Below, one piece after another: positions 16,687 to 25,673 of a stretch of 64,000 nucleotides of DNA. The stretch spans positions 1-64,000 of the forward strand of contig JAFIEO010000022.1 in assembly GCA_020832445.1 (NCBI GenBank), written 5' to 3'. Each line of letters starts with the position of its first letter. Position 1 is the first letter of the stretch. The notes under the pieces are model-generated. The model was not told the DNA's origin and ran no database searches. It saw only the letters and a list, made by a program, of their open reading frames with translations. Origin of the DNA: Paracoccaceae bacterium. Lineage in GTDB: Bacteria > Pseudomonadota > Alphaproteobacteria > Rhodobacterales > Rhodobacteraceae. A program made the position numbers and the translations under genes.

Positions 16687-18081
16687 ATGACATTGCGCAA
16701 CACCCCGCCAACGGCTGAATTGCAGGCACTGGATGCCGCCCATCACATGCATCCGTTCACCGCCAACACGGCCCTTGGCCAAAAGGGCGCGCGCGTCATC
16801 ACCCGTGCCAAAGGCGTGCGGCTGACCGACAGTGACGGTGTAGAGCTGATTGACGGTATGGCAGGGTTGTGGTGCGTCAATATAGGCTACGGGCGGCATG
16901 AACTGGCGGATGCCGCCGCCCGCCAGATGCGCGAATTGCCGTATTATAACACGTTTTTTCAGACCACCCATGTCCCCGCCCTGCAACTGGCGGCGAAACT
17001 GGCAGAACTGGCACCGGGCGATCTGAACCATGTCTTCTTTGCCGGTTCGGGGTCTGAAGCCAATGACACAAATATTCGTATGGTGCGCCAATACTGGGCG
17101 CTGAAGGGCCAGCCCGCGCGCCGCACCATCATTGCGCGGCGCAACGGTTATCACGGGTCCACCATGGGGGGCGGCAGTCTTGGGGGGATGGCGGCCATGC
17201 ATGCGCAAGGTGGCCTGCCGATTGCGGACATCGTGCATATTGACCAGCCCTATTGGTATGGCGAAGGGGGCGACATGACGCCCCATGATTTCGGCATTGC
17301 CCGCGCGCGCCAGCTGGAAGAGACGATTCTTGAACTGGGGGCCGACACTGTCGCGGCCTTTATTGCCGAACCTGTGCAGGGTGCGGGCGGGGTTATCATA
17401 CCGCCAGAAAGCTACTGGCCGGAGATCAGCCGCATCGTCAAGAAATACGGGATTTTGCTGATCGCAGATGAGGTCATCACCGGTTTCGGGCGCACGGGGT
17501 ATTGGTTCGGGTCGCAAAGCTATGGCATTCAGCCCCATATCATGACCATCGCCAAGGGGCTAAGTTCAGGCTACCAGCCGATTGGGGGATCTATCGTCTG
17601 CGACGAGGTGGCGCAGACCATCGGGCAGGATGAATTCAACCATGGCTACACCTATTCCGGCCATCCGGTGGCCGCAGCCGTTGCGCTGGAAAACCTGCGC
17701 ATCCTGCATGAAGAAGGCATTGTCGAACGTGTGCGCACCCACACGGCCCCCCATCTGGCGCAGGCCTGGGGCAGTCTGGCCGATCACCCGCTGGTGGGCG
17801 AGGCCGTATCGCGTGGCATGATGGCCAGCCTTGCGCTGACGCCGGACAAGGCAAGCCGCGCGCGCTTTGCGTCAGATGCGGGCACAGTGGGCTATATCTG
17901 CCGCGAATATTCCTTTGGCAACAATCTGGTCATGCGCCATGTTGGTGACCGCATGATCATTGCGCCGCCCCTTGTTATTACCCCTGCGGATATTGACGAA
18001 TTGGTCATTCGCGCCCGCAAGACGCTGGACCAGACCCTTGATCATTTGCAGCGCGAAGGGTTGTTTCAGGCTGCGGCCTGA
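16687..18081 (+). CDS. Class III pyridoxal-phosphate aminotransferase
   Basis: 464 residues, a full-length omega-aminotransferase. PLP Lys290 lies in MTIAKGLSSGYQP; the ADEVITGFGRTG motif carries the aspartate contacting the PLP ring, and GSGSEANDTNIRM binds phosphate. The sequence style (aspartate aminotransferase family, SpuC/putrescine-pyruvate or beta-alanine-pyruvate group) suggests an omega-amino compound as donor and pyruvate as acceptor, but the exact substrate is not resolvable. It is preceded by a GntR regulator gene that probably controls it. Confidence 0.93.
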   Translation: MTLRNTPPTAELQALDAAHHMHPFTANTALGQKGARVITRAKGVRLTDSDGVELIDGMAGLWCVNIGYGRHELADAAARQMRELPYYNTFFQTTHVPALQLAAKLAELAPGDLNHVFFAGSGSEANDTNIRMVRQYWALKGQPARRTIIARRNGYHGSTMGGGSLGGMAAMHAQGGLPIADIVHIDQPYWYGEGGDMTPHDFGIARARQLEETILELGADTVAAFIAEPVQGAGGVIIPPESYWPEISRIVKKYGILLIADEVITGFGRTGYWFGSQSYGIQPHIMTIAKGLSSGYQPIGGSIVCDEVAQTIGQDEFNHGYTYSGHPVAAAVALENLRILHEEGIVERVRTHTAPHLAQAWGSLADHPLVGEAVSRGMMASLALTPDKASRARFASDAGTVGYICREYSFGNNLVMRHVGDRMIIAPPLVITPADIDELVIRARKTLDQTLDHLQREGLFQAAA

Positions 18082-18275
18082 CGCAACGCAGATTTGCGGG
18101 CAAATCGGCATCCAGGCTGTTTTCGTGGTGAACGGATCAGCCGGTGCTGGCTGGATGCCCGTGCCTGTGCCGATCTGCTGGCGCTGGTGGTGCGAAAAAC
18201 CCCACCCTGGGCAGTTCATTGCGGCACCTGATGGGGGGCTTGCCCATAGGGGGCCAGCGGCCCTAACTGAAAATC

Positions 18276-18360
18276 TGGTGCGGGTGGAGGGACTTGAACC
18301 CCCACGCCTTGCGGCGCCAGAACCTAAATCTGGTGCGTCTGCCAATTTCGCCACACCCGC
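18276..18360 (-). tRNA. tRNA-Leu (anticodon UAG)
   Basis: Minus-strand cloverleaf of 85 bases with encoded CCA and a long variable arm (class II). Acceptor arms GCGGGTG/CACCCGC pair fully, the anticodon stem is CCAGA/TCTGG with loop TTTAGGT, and the T-loop is GGTTCAAGTCC. The anticodon TAG reads CUN leucine codons. Confidence 0.95.
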
Positions 18361-18474
18361 AATGCGCGCTACTTAGCAAAAGCAAAATGCGGATGCGAGC
18401 ACTATTTCACCTGCGCGCCATATCTTCAACACGCCCCCGACACTGCCGCAGAAATATGCCCCTTGGGACACACC

Positions 18475-19146
18475 TTAGCCCAAGATGAAATCACTGACAT
18501 GCGCCACCACGCGGGCCGGTGTATTCTCACTATTGGACGACACGGCCACTGCCACAAGCTGTTGCAGTGGCTGGTTGAAAACGCGGGGAAAATCACGCGC
18601 AAGATCGACATTTTCGGAAAACTGGCCCGTTTCAGGCCTGCGCGTGATCAGATTGCGCAGCCGGTCGGGCGCATGCGGGCTTGGCACCACTGTGCCCGGT
18701 GCCTGATTGCCGCCCCACGTATACATCAGCACATTCACGGCACGGTTGCGCAACAGCCGCGAAATGCTGGTCCCTTCGCGCACGCGGGCGGCCTGATCGG
18801 CGGGCATGCTGACGAAGAATACCCCCAGATTGCGGTCATCATTGCCGATTTGCGACAGATCAGACGGCGGCGCCGAAGATTCGACCTGCCATGTCCAGCG
18901 CGCATTGGTCCGGCCACGCAAATCATCTGGCAGGATACGGTATAGAATGGATGATGCGCCGTCTGATATGACGGTCAGCCGGTTCGGGCTTAATTCAAAC
19001 CGGTTCGGGCTAAGCCGCCTGAAGGTTAGATGATCCCATGATGCATCGAATGTGACCGGCCCGGCCTGCAAGGGCGATGTCTGCGTGCCAACAAATGCGA
19101 CACCTGCGGTTGCGCCGGTCAGGAAAAGTCTGCGGGACAGGGTCAT
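18475..19146 (-). CDS. DUF3047 protein with Tat-like signal peptide
   Basis: 223 residues. The N-terminus has SRRLFL (residues 4-9), a twin-arginine-type motif, then a hydrophobic stretch and an alanine-rich cleavage region ending TSPLQA, so export to the periplasm is likely. The DUF3047 body shows a TWQVESSAPPSDLSQIGNDDR segment, then FFVSMPADQ and NVLMYTWGGNQAPGTVV. The function is unknown and no cofactor motif is obvious. It is divergent from the SDR pair across a 192-base spacer. Confidence 0.83.
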   Translation of the reverse strand: MTLSRRLFLTGATAGVAFVGTQTSPLQAGPVTFDASWDHLTFRRLSPNRFELSPNRLTVISDGASSILYRILPDDLRGRTNARWTWQVESSAPPSDLSQIGNDDRNLGVFFVSMPADQAARVREGTSISRLLRNRAVNVLMYTWGGNQAPGTVVPSPHAPDRLRNLITRRPETGQFSENVDLARDFPRVFNQPLQQLVAVAVSSNSENTPARVVAHVSDFILG

Positions 19147-19223
19147 GGGTTCCTCCTTGTTGGGGCCTGTTGATGATAGTTACGCAAAACACAGGCCATA
19201 AGTGTCACCACCGCACTCACAAT

Positions 19224-19240
19224 ACCGCGATCATCGCGGT
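19224..19240. promoter_or_regulatory. Perfect palindrome between DUF3047 and the SDR pair
   Basis: ACCGCGATCATCGCGGT has 8-base arms about a single central base and lies in the divergent spacer, 84 bases from DUF3047 and 98 from the first SDR. There is no U-tract, so an operator is more likely than a terminator. No local regulator gene is an obvious candidate. Confidence 0.4.
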
Positions 19241-19338
19241 GTGTGGCCGATATCTTGCGTATAAGCGCCCTTTCCTTTCGGCCTTGGTGCGTTAGGGTTC
19301 ACCCCTGACAATCGCGCGCGGGACAAAGGCAGGGTTCC

Positions 19339-20052
19339 TTGAAAGCCAAACTGATATTCGTGACAGGCGGTGCGTCTGGGCTGGGGCTGGAACTGGTGCG
19401 TGCAGCGCGCCGGAACGGGCATCGCGTGATATGCACGGGCCGCAGGGGCGCGCAGGATCTGCCCGTTGATTTTCCCGATATTCCCTATCTTTCCTGCGAT
19501 CTGGCGTCAGAGGATGGCGCGCATATGGCCGCCGACTGGGCGCTTCAGCATTCTGTCGGGCAGATTGGCTGTGCGCTTCTGAATGCCGCTGACGGATATT
19601 TCCGCCCGATGACGCTGGAAACGCCCGATGCAATCACGCGGGTTCTGTCGGTGAATCTGGAAGCCAACATGATCCTTGCGCACAGACTGTATCCGGCACT
19701 TGGGGGCGGACATCTGGCACTGATCGGTTCGGTGGCGCATAAGGGCGCTGCGGGAATGCCTGTTTATGCCGCCAGCAAGGCCGCATTGGACGGATTTGGC
19801 CGCGCATTGGCGGAAGAATGGCGCGGGCGCACTTATGTGCGTGTGTTGCACCCCGGCCCCACGGCAACAGGCATGGCCGAACGCGCGGGGCGCAGGCCCA
19901 ATGCGGCCGACAAGCTGTTTCTGGCCCCGCGCCCGATGGCGCAGGCCGTGCTGGATGCAGCGCTTGCCACCACAGGGCGTGACCGTCAGGTTATTTCCTA
20001 TGGCCGCGTGCTGTTCAGTCCGGCGCGCTGGCGGCGTAAGGGGGCCGCGTGA
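19339..20052 (+). CDS. Short-chain dehydrogenase/reductase (first of a pair)
   Basis: 237 residues, Rossmann fold. The NAD(P) loop TGGASGLG is at 9-16, with Arg35 and Arg36 after the second strand (ICTGRRG), which favour NADPH. The catalytic Ser is in IGSVAHKG and Tyr143/Lys147 in YAASK. The best start is a TTG at 19339, which directly precedes the first beta strand and has AGGG upstream. The substrate is unknown. It overlaps the second SDR gene by one base (TGATG), indicating coupled translation and possibly a heteromeric enzyme or consecutive steps. Confidence 0.88.
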   Translation: MKAKLIFVTGGASGLGLELVRAARRNGHRVICTGRRGAQDLPVDFPDIPYLSCDLASEDGAHMAADWALQHSVGQIGCALLNAADGYFRPMTLETPDAITRVLSVNLEANMILAHRLYPALGGGHLALIGSVAHKGAAGMPVYAASKAALDGFGRALAEEWRGRTYVRVLHPGPTATGMAERAGRRPNAADKLFLAPRPMAQAVLDAALATTGRDRQVISYGRVLFSPARWRRKGAA

Positions 20053-20792
20053 TGACGCGTGTGTTGATCACGGGGGGAGGCAGTGGGCTTGGACAGGCTT
20101 TGGCGGCGCAATGCCGCGCCCAAGCTGGCATGTCGGTCTGTGTGGTGGATATCGCGCCGCCCGCTGACGGGGCCAGCGACTGGATTACCCATGACATGGG
20201 CGACCCAGCCAATGACAGTTGGAGCGCGCTATCGGACACATTGGCAGCCAAAGGCCCGTTTGATCTGGTGATCCTGAACGCAGGGATAAATGCAACAGGC
20301 CGGTATGAGCAGGTGCCGGTTGCCGCGCATCTGGCAGTTGCGCGCGTCAATCTGCTGGGGCCGATGCGGCTTCTACATATACTGCTGCACAAAAACCTTC
20401 TCACATCAGGCGGGCGGGTGGTCTTCATCTCGTCGCTATCGGTGTTCACCGGCTATCCGGGGGCGGCAAGTTATGCTGCCAGCAAGGACGGGCTGGCCTG
20501 CCTTGCGCGGTCCCTGCGCAAACCCTTGCGCAAGGCCGGCAATATCCATGTGCAACTGGTGTGCCCCGGCCCGATGGACACCCCCCATGCCACGCGCCAC
20601 GCCCCCGAAGGCGCGCGTGCCGACCGGCGTATAGACCCAGCAAAAGTGGCGCGTATGATCCTTGCGCAACCTGGCAGGCGTTTTTTACTGGTGCCGGGGG
20701 CTGGCGCGCGCATGGCTGCGGCGGCAGGGCGGGCGTTCCCGCAGACAATGACGCGCATCATGGGCAAGGTCTTGTTCCGCAAGCTGACCTGA
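20052..20792 (+). CDS. Short-chain dehydrogenase/reductase (second of a pair)
   Basis: 246 residues from the ATG at 20052; a GTG one codon earlier is also possible. TGGGSGLG forms the nucleotide loop, NAGIN the structural motif, ISSLS the catalytic serine region, and Tyr141/Lys145 (YAASK) complete the active site. Asp33 after the second strand (VVDIAPP) points to NADH preference, unlike the upstream partner. The C-terminal third is Ala/Arg-rich with LLVPGAGARMAAAAGRAFP. Repeat copy B begins 46 bases after the stop. Confidence 0.88.
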   Translation: MTRVLITGGGSGLGQALAAQCRAQAGMSVCVVDIAPPADGASDWITHDMGDPANDSWSALSDTLAAKGPFDLVILNAGINATGRYEQVPVAAHLAVARVNLLGPMRLLHILLHKNLLTSGGRVVFISSLSVFTGYPGAASYAASKDGLACLARSLRKPLRKAGNIHVQLVCPGPMDTPHATRHAPEGARADRRIDPAKVARMILAQPGRRFLLVPGAGARMAAAAGRAFPQTMTRIMGKVLFRKLT

Positions 20793-20838
20793 GCACGCGG
20801 CATTTGCTTGGCGAATGGCCTGAAGCGGTCATTGAACC

Positions 20839-21048
20839 GCCCCAAGGCGCGGAGCAAAGGCCGCAGGCCGCCGCGCCATCGGTGGGCCGTCCCGCGGCCT
20901 GCCGATTTCGCTGATGGTGATTCAATCCTTTGAAGTCAGGAGTATGCCGCCTGCATAAAGTGAACTTCTCTGGCGTCGGACCGGCAGGCCCCGGCCCACC
21001 GATGGCGCGGGCTTTATCCAAGCACGAAGGGCAGCTTCAGGCCACCCG
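20839..21048 (+). repeat. Dispersed inverted-repeat element, copy B (best preserved)
   Basis: Copy with the most regular structure. The outer arms CCGCGCCATCGGTGGGCCG (20871-20889) and CGGCCCACCGATGGCGCGG (20992-21010) are perfect 19-bp inverted repeats. Inside, GGCCTGCCG (20896-20904) pairs with CGGCAGGCC (20982-20990), so a two-part stem of 28 bp encloses about 77 bases. Outside the stem, CCCCAAGGCGCGGAGC marks the left end and a segment with CTTCAGGCCA the right end, both shared with copy C. It fills the convergent spacer between the SDR pair and gltB. No transposase or direct-repeat target duplication is visible. Confidence 0.88.
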
Positions 21049-21083
21049 CAAAACATAGCGGCGCAAGGTTTCCCCTGCGCCGC
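21049..21083 (-). terminator. Probable terminator of gltD-gltB
   Basis: GCGGCGCA (21058-21065) and TGCGCCGC (21076-21083) form an 8-bp stem. On the minus strand it is followed by TATGTTTT, a modest T-tract, and it lies 26 bases after the gltB stop. Confidence 0.55.
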
Positions 21084-21108
21084 CGGATGTTGAACCACCA
21101 AGGCTGAA

Positions 21109-24100
21109 TTATTCCGCCGGAACCGCGTCCGCTTCATAGCTTAGCGGTTGGGGCAGATGCACCAGCATTTCCTTGGGGCAAATCTGCACGAAATGCGCGC
21201 GTTCGCGGTCCCAGTTGCGCAGGATTTCCAGCGCGCGCTGAGATTCCGTTTCTTTGGCATGCATTTCAATCAGGCCTTTCAGCTGATCTTCCCAATGATC
21301 CACCGTGACCGCGCAGGTCACCAGTGATTCCATGTTGATCAGGTCTGCCGCCTGCCCTTCGGGGTCATACAGATACGCCATGCCGCCCGTCATGCCTGCG
21401 CCGAAATTCGCGCCGATACTGCCAAGGATGACAGCCACGCCGCCGGTCATATATTCGCACCCGTTCGATCCACAGCCTTCGATCACGACTTTTGCACCGG
21501 AATTGCGCACGGCAAAACGTTCGCCGGCGCGGCCTGCGGCAAACAAATGGCCATCAGTTGCACCATAAAGCACCGTGTTCCCGATGATCGTGTTGTCATG
21601 CGCAATCAGGGGCGATGACATGCGCGGGCGCACCACGATCATACCGCCTGACAGGCCCTTGCCAACATAGTCATTGGCATCACCGAACACTTCGATCTTC
21701 AGGCCCGGCGCGGCAAATGCCCCCAACGACTGGCCCGCGCTGCCTGCCAGTTTGACAGTCAGGTGGTCGGGTTGCAGGTTGTTGCGCATGCCAAACCGCT
21801 TGACGATATGACTGGATGCACGCGTGCCGACCGTGCGGTGGGTGTTTTCCACCGCATAGGACAGTTGCATCTTTTCACCGTCTTCAAAGAAGCGCGCGGC
21901 ATCGCGGATGATTTCGGCATCCAGCGTGTCGGGCACAGCGTTGCGCGGCTTGTCACGGTCATAGCGGATATGCTCGGACCCGTCGACAGTCAGCAGCAGC
22001 GGGTTCAGGTCCAGATCATCCAGATGCGCCGCACCACGGCTGACCTGCGCCAGCAGATCGGCACGGCCAATCACTTCATCCATGGACCGCGCGCCAATGC
22101 TGGCCAGAATTTCACGCACTTCCTGCGCATAGAACGTGATCAGGTTCACCACCTTGTCGGCATTGCCGGTGAATTTGGCGCGCAGGTCTTCGTTTTGCGT
22201 GCAAACCCCCACAGGACAGGTGTTCGACTGGCACTGACGCACCATGATACAGCCCATGGCAATAAGTGCAGCGGTGCCAATGCCGTATTCTTCGGCCCCC
22301 ATCATGGCGGCCATGACAATATCGCGCCCTGTGCGCAGCCCGCCATCGGTGCGCAATGTCACCCGTTCGCGCAGCTTGTTCATGGCAAGCACCTGATGCG
22401 CTTCCGTCAGGCCCATTTCCCATGGCAGGCCCGCATATTTGATGGAGGTGGCAGGGCTGGCCCCCGTGCCGCCATTATGGCCGGAAATCAGGATGACATC
22501 GGCCTTGGCCTTGGCCACACCGGCCGCGATTGTGCCCACGCCCGATGATGCCACCAGTTTCACAGTGACCTTCACACGCGGGTTGATCTGTTTCAGGTCA
22601 TAGATCAGCTGCGCCAGATCCTCGATCGAGTAGATGTCATGGTGGGGGGGCGGTGAAATCAGTGTCACACCGGGGGTGGAGTGGCGCAGGCGGGCAATCA
22701 GCTTGGTCACCTTCATACCCGGAAGCTGGCCACCCTCGCCCGGTTTCGCCCCCTGTGCCACCTTGATTTCCAGTTCTTCGCAGGCGTTCAGGTATTCAGC
22801 AGTCACACCGAACCGGCCCGATGCCACCTGCTTGATCTTCGCGCAGGGGTTGTCGCCATTGGGCAGCGGGTGGGCATGTGCGGGATCTTCGCCCCCCTCG
22901 CCCGAGTCCGATTTTGCGCCAATGCGGTTCATGGCAATGTTCAGCGTCATATGCGCTTCAGGGCTAAGCGCCCCAAGCGACATGCCGGGGGTGACAAAAC
23001 GTTTGCGGATTGCCGTAATGCTTTCCACTTCTTCAATCGCAATCGCCTTGCCCAGTGGTTTGATGTCCAGCAAATCGCGCAGGTGAATGGGCGGGTTGGC
23101 CTGCATCGCGGCGCTGTATTGCTTCCACAATGCATAGCTGGACTGGTTGCAGGCATGTTGCAGCAGATGCATGGTCTGCGCTTCCCATGCGTGTTTTTCG
23201 CCCGAGCGCCGCGCCTTGTAAAACCCGCCAATGGGCAGAACATCCTGCCCGCCGCGCCAGCCCTTGGCGTGCACTTCTTCCAGTTTCATCTGGATGCCGT
23301 TCAGACCAATGCCGGAAATGCGGCTTTGCATTCCGGGGAAATATTCCGCACACAACGCGCGCGAAAGGCCCACAGCTTCAAAATTCAAACCACCGCGATA
23401 GGATGAGATCACGGAAATGCCCATCTTGGACATGATTTTCAGCAAGCCCGCATCAATCGCGGCACGGTAGCGGCGCATTGCATCGACAAGCGACCCTTCC
23501 ACCAACCCGCGATCAATGCGGTCGGCAATCGTTTCCTGCGCCAGATAGGCGTTGACGGTGGTCGCCCCGCAGCCAATCAGCACCGCGAAATAATGCGGAT
23601 CAATACATTCCGCCGACCGCACATTCAGCGAACAGAACGTGCGCAGCCCTTTGCGTGTCAACCAGCCATGCACTGCACTGGTCGCAAGAATCATGGGCAT
23701 GGCAACCTTGTCCGGCCCCTGATGCTCATCCGTCAGGACCAGATGGCCCGCACCGGAGCGCACGGCATCTTCGGCCTCGGCGCGGATACGCGCCAGACCA
23801 TCGCGCAGCGCATCGTCGCGCGCACCAATCGGGAATGTGCAGTCAATGAACGCGACCTGATCGCCGAATTCGCGCACCATCTCGTCGAATTCGCCATTCG
23901 CGACAAAGGGGCTTTCCAGAACCAGAATTTCGGTCTGGCTGCTGTCTTCGTCCAGCACATTGCGCAGGTTGCCAAAGCGGGTTTTCAACGACATCACACG
24001 GAATTCGCGCAAACTGTCGATGGCCGGGTTCGTCACCTGACTGAAATTCTGGCGGAAGTAATGCGACAGCGGACGATAAATCTGGCTAAGCACCGCTGAC

Positions 24101-25647
24101 GGCGTATCATCCCCCATCGAGGCGATCATTTCCTTGCCGTCTTCGGCCATCGGTGCCAGAATCTGCTCGACCTCTTCAATGCTGTAGCCTGCTGCCACCT
24201 GACGCTTGCGCAATTCGGCGCTGTCCAGTTGGCGGGTTTCCGGCACATCGCGCAGCTTGTCATTCAGATCGACAATCTTGTCGTTCCAGTCCCCGAACGG
24301 TTGCGCAGTGGACAGTTTGTTCTTGATTTCGGTGTCGTGATACAGCCTGCCTTGGACCATATCGACCGCGATCATCTGGCCCGGACCCAGCGCGCCCTTT
24401 TCGCGCACGCCAAGTTCGTCAACAACGACCATTCCCGCCTCGGACCCGGCAATCAGCAACCCGTCGCCTGTCACGACATAGCGCATGGGGCGCAGGCCGT
24501 TGCGGTCCAGACCAGCGCAGACCCAGCGCCCGTCAGTCATGGCCAGGGCTGCGGGGCCGTCCCACGGCTCCATCACGGAATTGCAATAGGAATACATGTC
24601 GCGCCACGCCTTGGGCATTTCCACGGCCTGTTTGGACCACGCTTCAGGCACCAGCATTGTCTTGGCCATGGGCGCGCTGCGGCCCGCACGCACCAGCACT
24701 TCGAACACGGAATCCAGTGCCGCCGAATCCGATGCGCCCGACGCCACGATCGGTTTGATATCTTCGGCCATGTCGCCGAATGCCGATGACGCCATGCGGA
24801 TTTCATGGCTTTTCAGCCAGTTCAGGTTGCCTTTCAGCGTGTTAATCTCGCCATTATGGGCCAACATGCGGAACGGCTGCGCCAACCACCATTGCGGGAA
24901 AGTGTTGGTCGAATAGCGCTGGTGATAGATGGCAAAGGCCGATTCAAAACGCTCATCCTTCAGGTCAGGATAGAATTCCGCAACCTGTTCGGCCAGCATC
25001 ATGCCCTTATAGATGATCGACCGGCACGACAGCGAACAGATGTAGAAACCCGCGATACCTGCGGCGGTGATCGCTTTTTCAATGCGGCGGCGGATGACAT
25101 ACAATTCGCGCTCGAATGTTTCTTCATCCGTGCCCTTGGAATTGCGGATCAGGATCTGCTCGATTTCAGGACGCGTTGCATTGGCCTTGTCGCCCAGCAC
25201 GCTGACGGTGACCGGCACATGGCGCCAACCGTAAATCGCGTAACCCATGCGCAAAACTTCGGTTTCGACAATCGTGCGGGACCGTTCCTGTGCTGCAAAA
25301 TCCGTGCGCGGCAAGAACACTTGCCCCACGGCCACCAACTGGTCAACCATGGGTTCATGACCCGTGCGACGGATCTTGTCATAGAAGAAATTGACGGGGA
25401 TCTGCACATGGATGCCCGCGCCATCGCCTGTCTTGCCGTCTGCATCAACCGCGCCGCGGTGCCAGATGGCCTTCAGTGCATCAATGCCGTGTTCAACCAC
25501 CTTGCGCGATGGTTTGCCGTCCAGCGACACCACCAGCCCCACCCCGCAGGATGAATGTTCATCTTCGGGTTTATACAGGCCATGTTCAGCGACAAAGGCA
25601 CGGCGGGCTTCTTCACGGGCGGCCCATGCGTCATCATATTGCGTCAT
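21109..25647 (-). CDS. gltB: Glutamate synthase (NADPH) large subunit
   Basis: 1512 residues, full length. The N-terminal glutaminase domain starts at Cys34 (CGVGLVV) after a propeptide. The central and FMN-binding synthase domains follow, with the 3Fe-4S cysteine cluster in RQCQSNTCPVGVCTQ and the GXGXG-rich beta-helix domain at the C-terminus (GYG/GAG-like repeats around GGMIVVRPR, then GGVAVILGSIGANFGAGMTGG). With GltD it converts glutamine and 2-oxoglutarate to two glutamates, the GOGAT half of ammonium assimilation. It lies 26 bases after gltD on the same strand and ends at a terminator next to repeat copy B. Confidence 0.98.
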   Translation of the reverse strand: MTQYDDAWAAREEARRAFVAEHGLYKPEDEHSSCGVGLVVSLDGKPSRKVVEHGIDALKAIWHRGAVDADGKTGDGAGIHVQIPVNFFYDKIRRTGHEPMVDQLVAVGQVFLPRTDFAAQERSRTIVETEVLRMGYAIYGWRHVPVTVSVLGDKANATRPEIEQILIRNSKGTDEETFERELYVIRRRIEKAITAAGIAGFYICSLSCRSIIYKGMMLAEQVAEFYPDLKDERFESAFAIYHQRYSTNTFPQWWLAQPFRMLAHNGEINTLKGNLNWLKSHEIRMASSAFGDMAEDIKPIVASGASDSAALDSVFEVLVRAGRSAPMAKTMLVPEAWSKQAVEMPKAWRDMYSYCNSVMEPWDGPAALAMTDGRWVCAGLDRNGLRPMRYVVTGDGLLIAGSEAGMVVVDELGVREKGALGPGQMIAVDMVQGRLYHDTEIKNKLSTAQPFGDWNDKIVDLNDKLRDVPETRQLDSAELRKRQVAAGYSIEEVEQILAPMAEDGKEMIASMGDDTPSAVLSQIYRPLSHYFRQNFSQVTNPAIDSLREFRVMSLKTRFGNLRNVLDEDSSQTEILVLESPFVANGEFDEMVREFGDQVAFIDCTFPIGARDDALRDGLARIRAEAEDAVRSGAGHLVLTDEHQGPDKVAMPMILATSAVHGWLTRKGLRTFCSLNVRSAECIDPHYFAVLIGCGATTVNAYLAQETIADRIDRGLVEGSLVDAMRRYRAAIDAGLLKIMSKMGISVISSYRGGLNFEAVGLSRALCAEYFPGMQSRISGIGLNGIQMKLEEVHAKGWRGGQDVLPIGGFYKARRSGEKHAWEAQTMHLLQHACNQSSYALWKQYSAAMQANPPIHLRDLLDIKPLGKAIAIEEVESITAIRKRFVTPGMSLGALSPEAHMTLNIAMNRIGAKSDSGEGGEDPAHAHPLPNGDNPCAKIKQVASGRFGVTAEYLNACEELEIKVAQGAKPGEGGQLPGMKVTKLIARLRHSTPGVTLISPPPHHDIYSIEDLAQLIYDLKQINPRVKVTVKLVASSGVGTIAAGVAKAKADVILISGHNGGTGASPATSIKYAGLPWEMGLTEAHQVLAMNKLRERVTLRTDGGLRTGRDIVMAAMMGAEEYGIGTAALIAMGCIMVRQCQSNTCPVGVCTQNEDLRAKFTGNADKVVNLITFYAQEVREILASIGARSMDEVIGRADLLAQVSRGAAHLDDLDLNPLLLTVDGSEHIRYDRDKPRNAVPDTLDAEIIRDAARFFEDGEKMQLSYAVENTHRTVGTRASSHIVKRFGMRNNLQPDHLTVKLAGSAGQSLGAFAAPGLKIEVFGDANDYVGKGLSGGMIVVRPRMSSPLIAHDNTIIGNTVLYGATDGHLFAAGRAGERFAVRNSGAKVVIEGCGSNGCEYMTGGVAVILGSIGANFGAGMTGGMAYLYDPEGQAADLINMESLVTCAVTVDHWEDQLKGLIEMHAKETESQRALEILRNWDRERAHFVQICPKEMLVHLPQPLSYEADAVPAE

Positions 25648-25673
25648 GTCAGGTTCCTTTGATCGGAATGCGA

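Noticed and set aside
18082-18275. Inverted repeat GGCATCCAG/CTGGATGCC after the aminotransferase as a terminator
   Set aside because: The arms are 35 bases apart and no U-tract follows; it is too weak to call.
20839-21048. The repeat as an insertion sequence or CRISPR-like array
   Set aside because: No transposase, no target-site duplication that I could see, and no regularly spaced short repeats; the copies are single and far apart.
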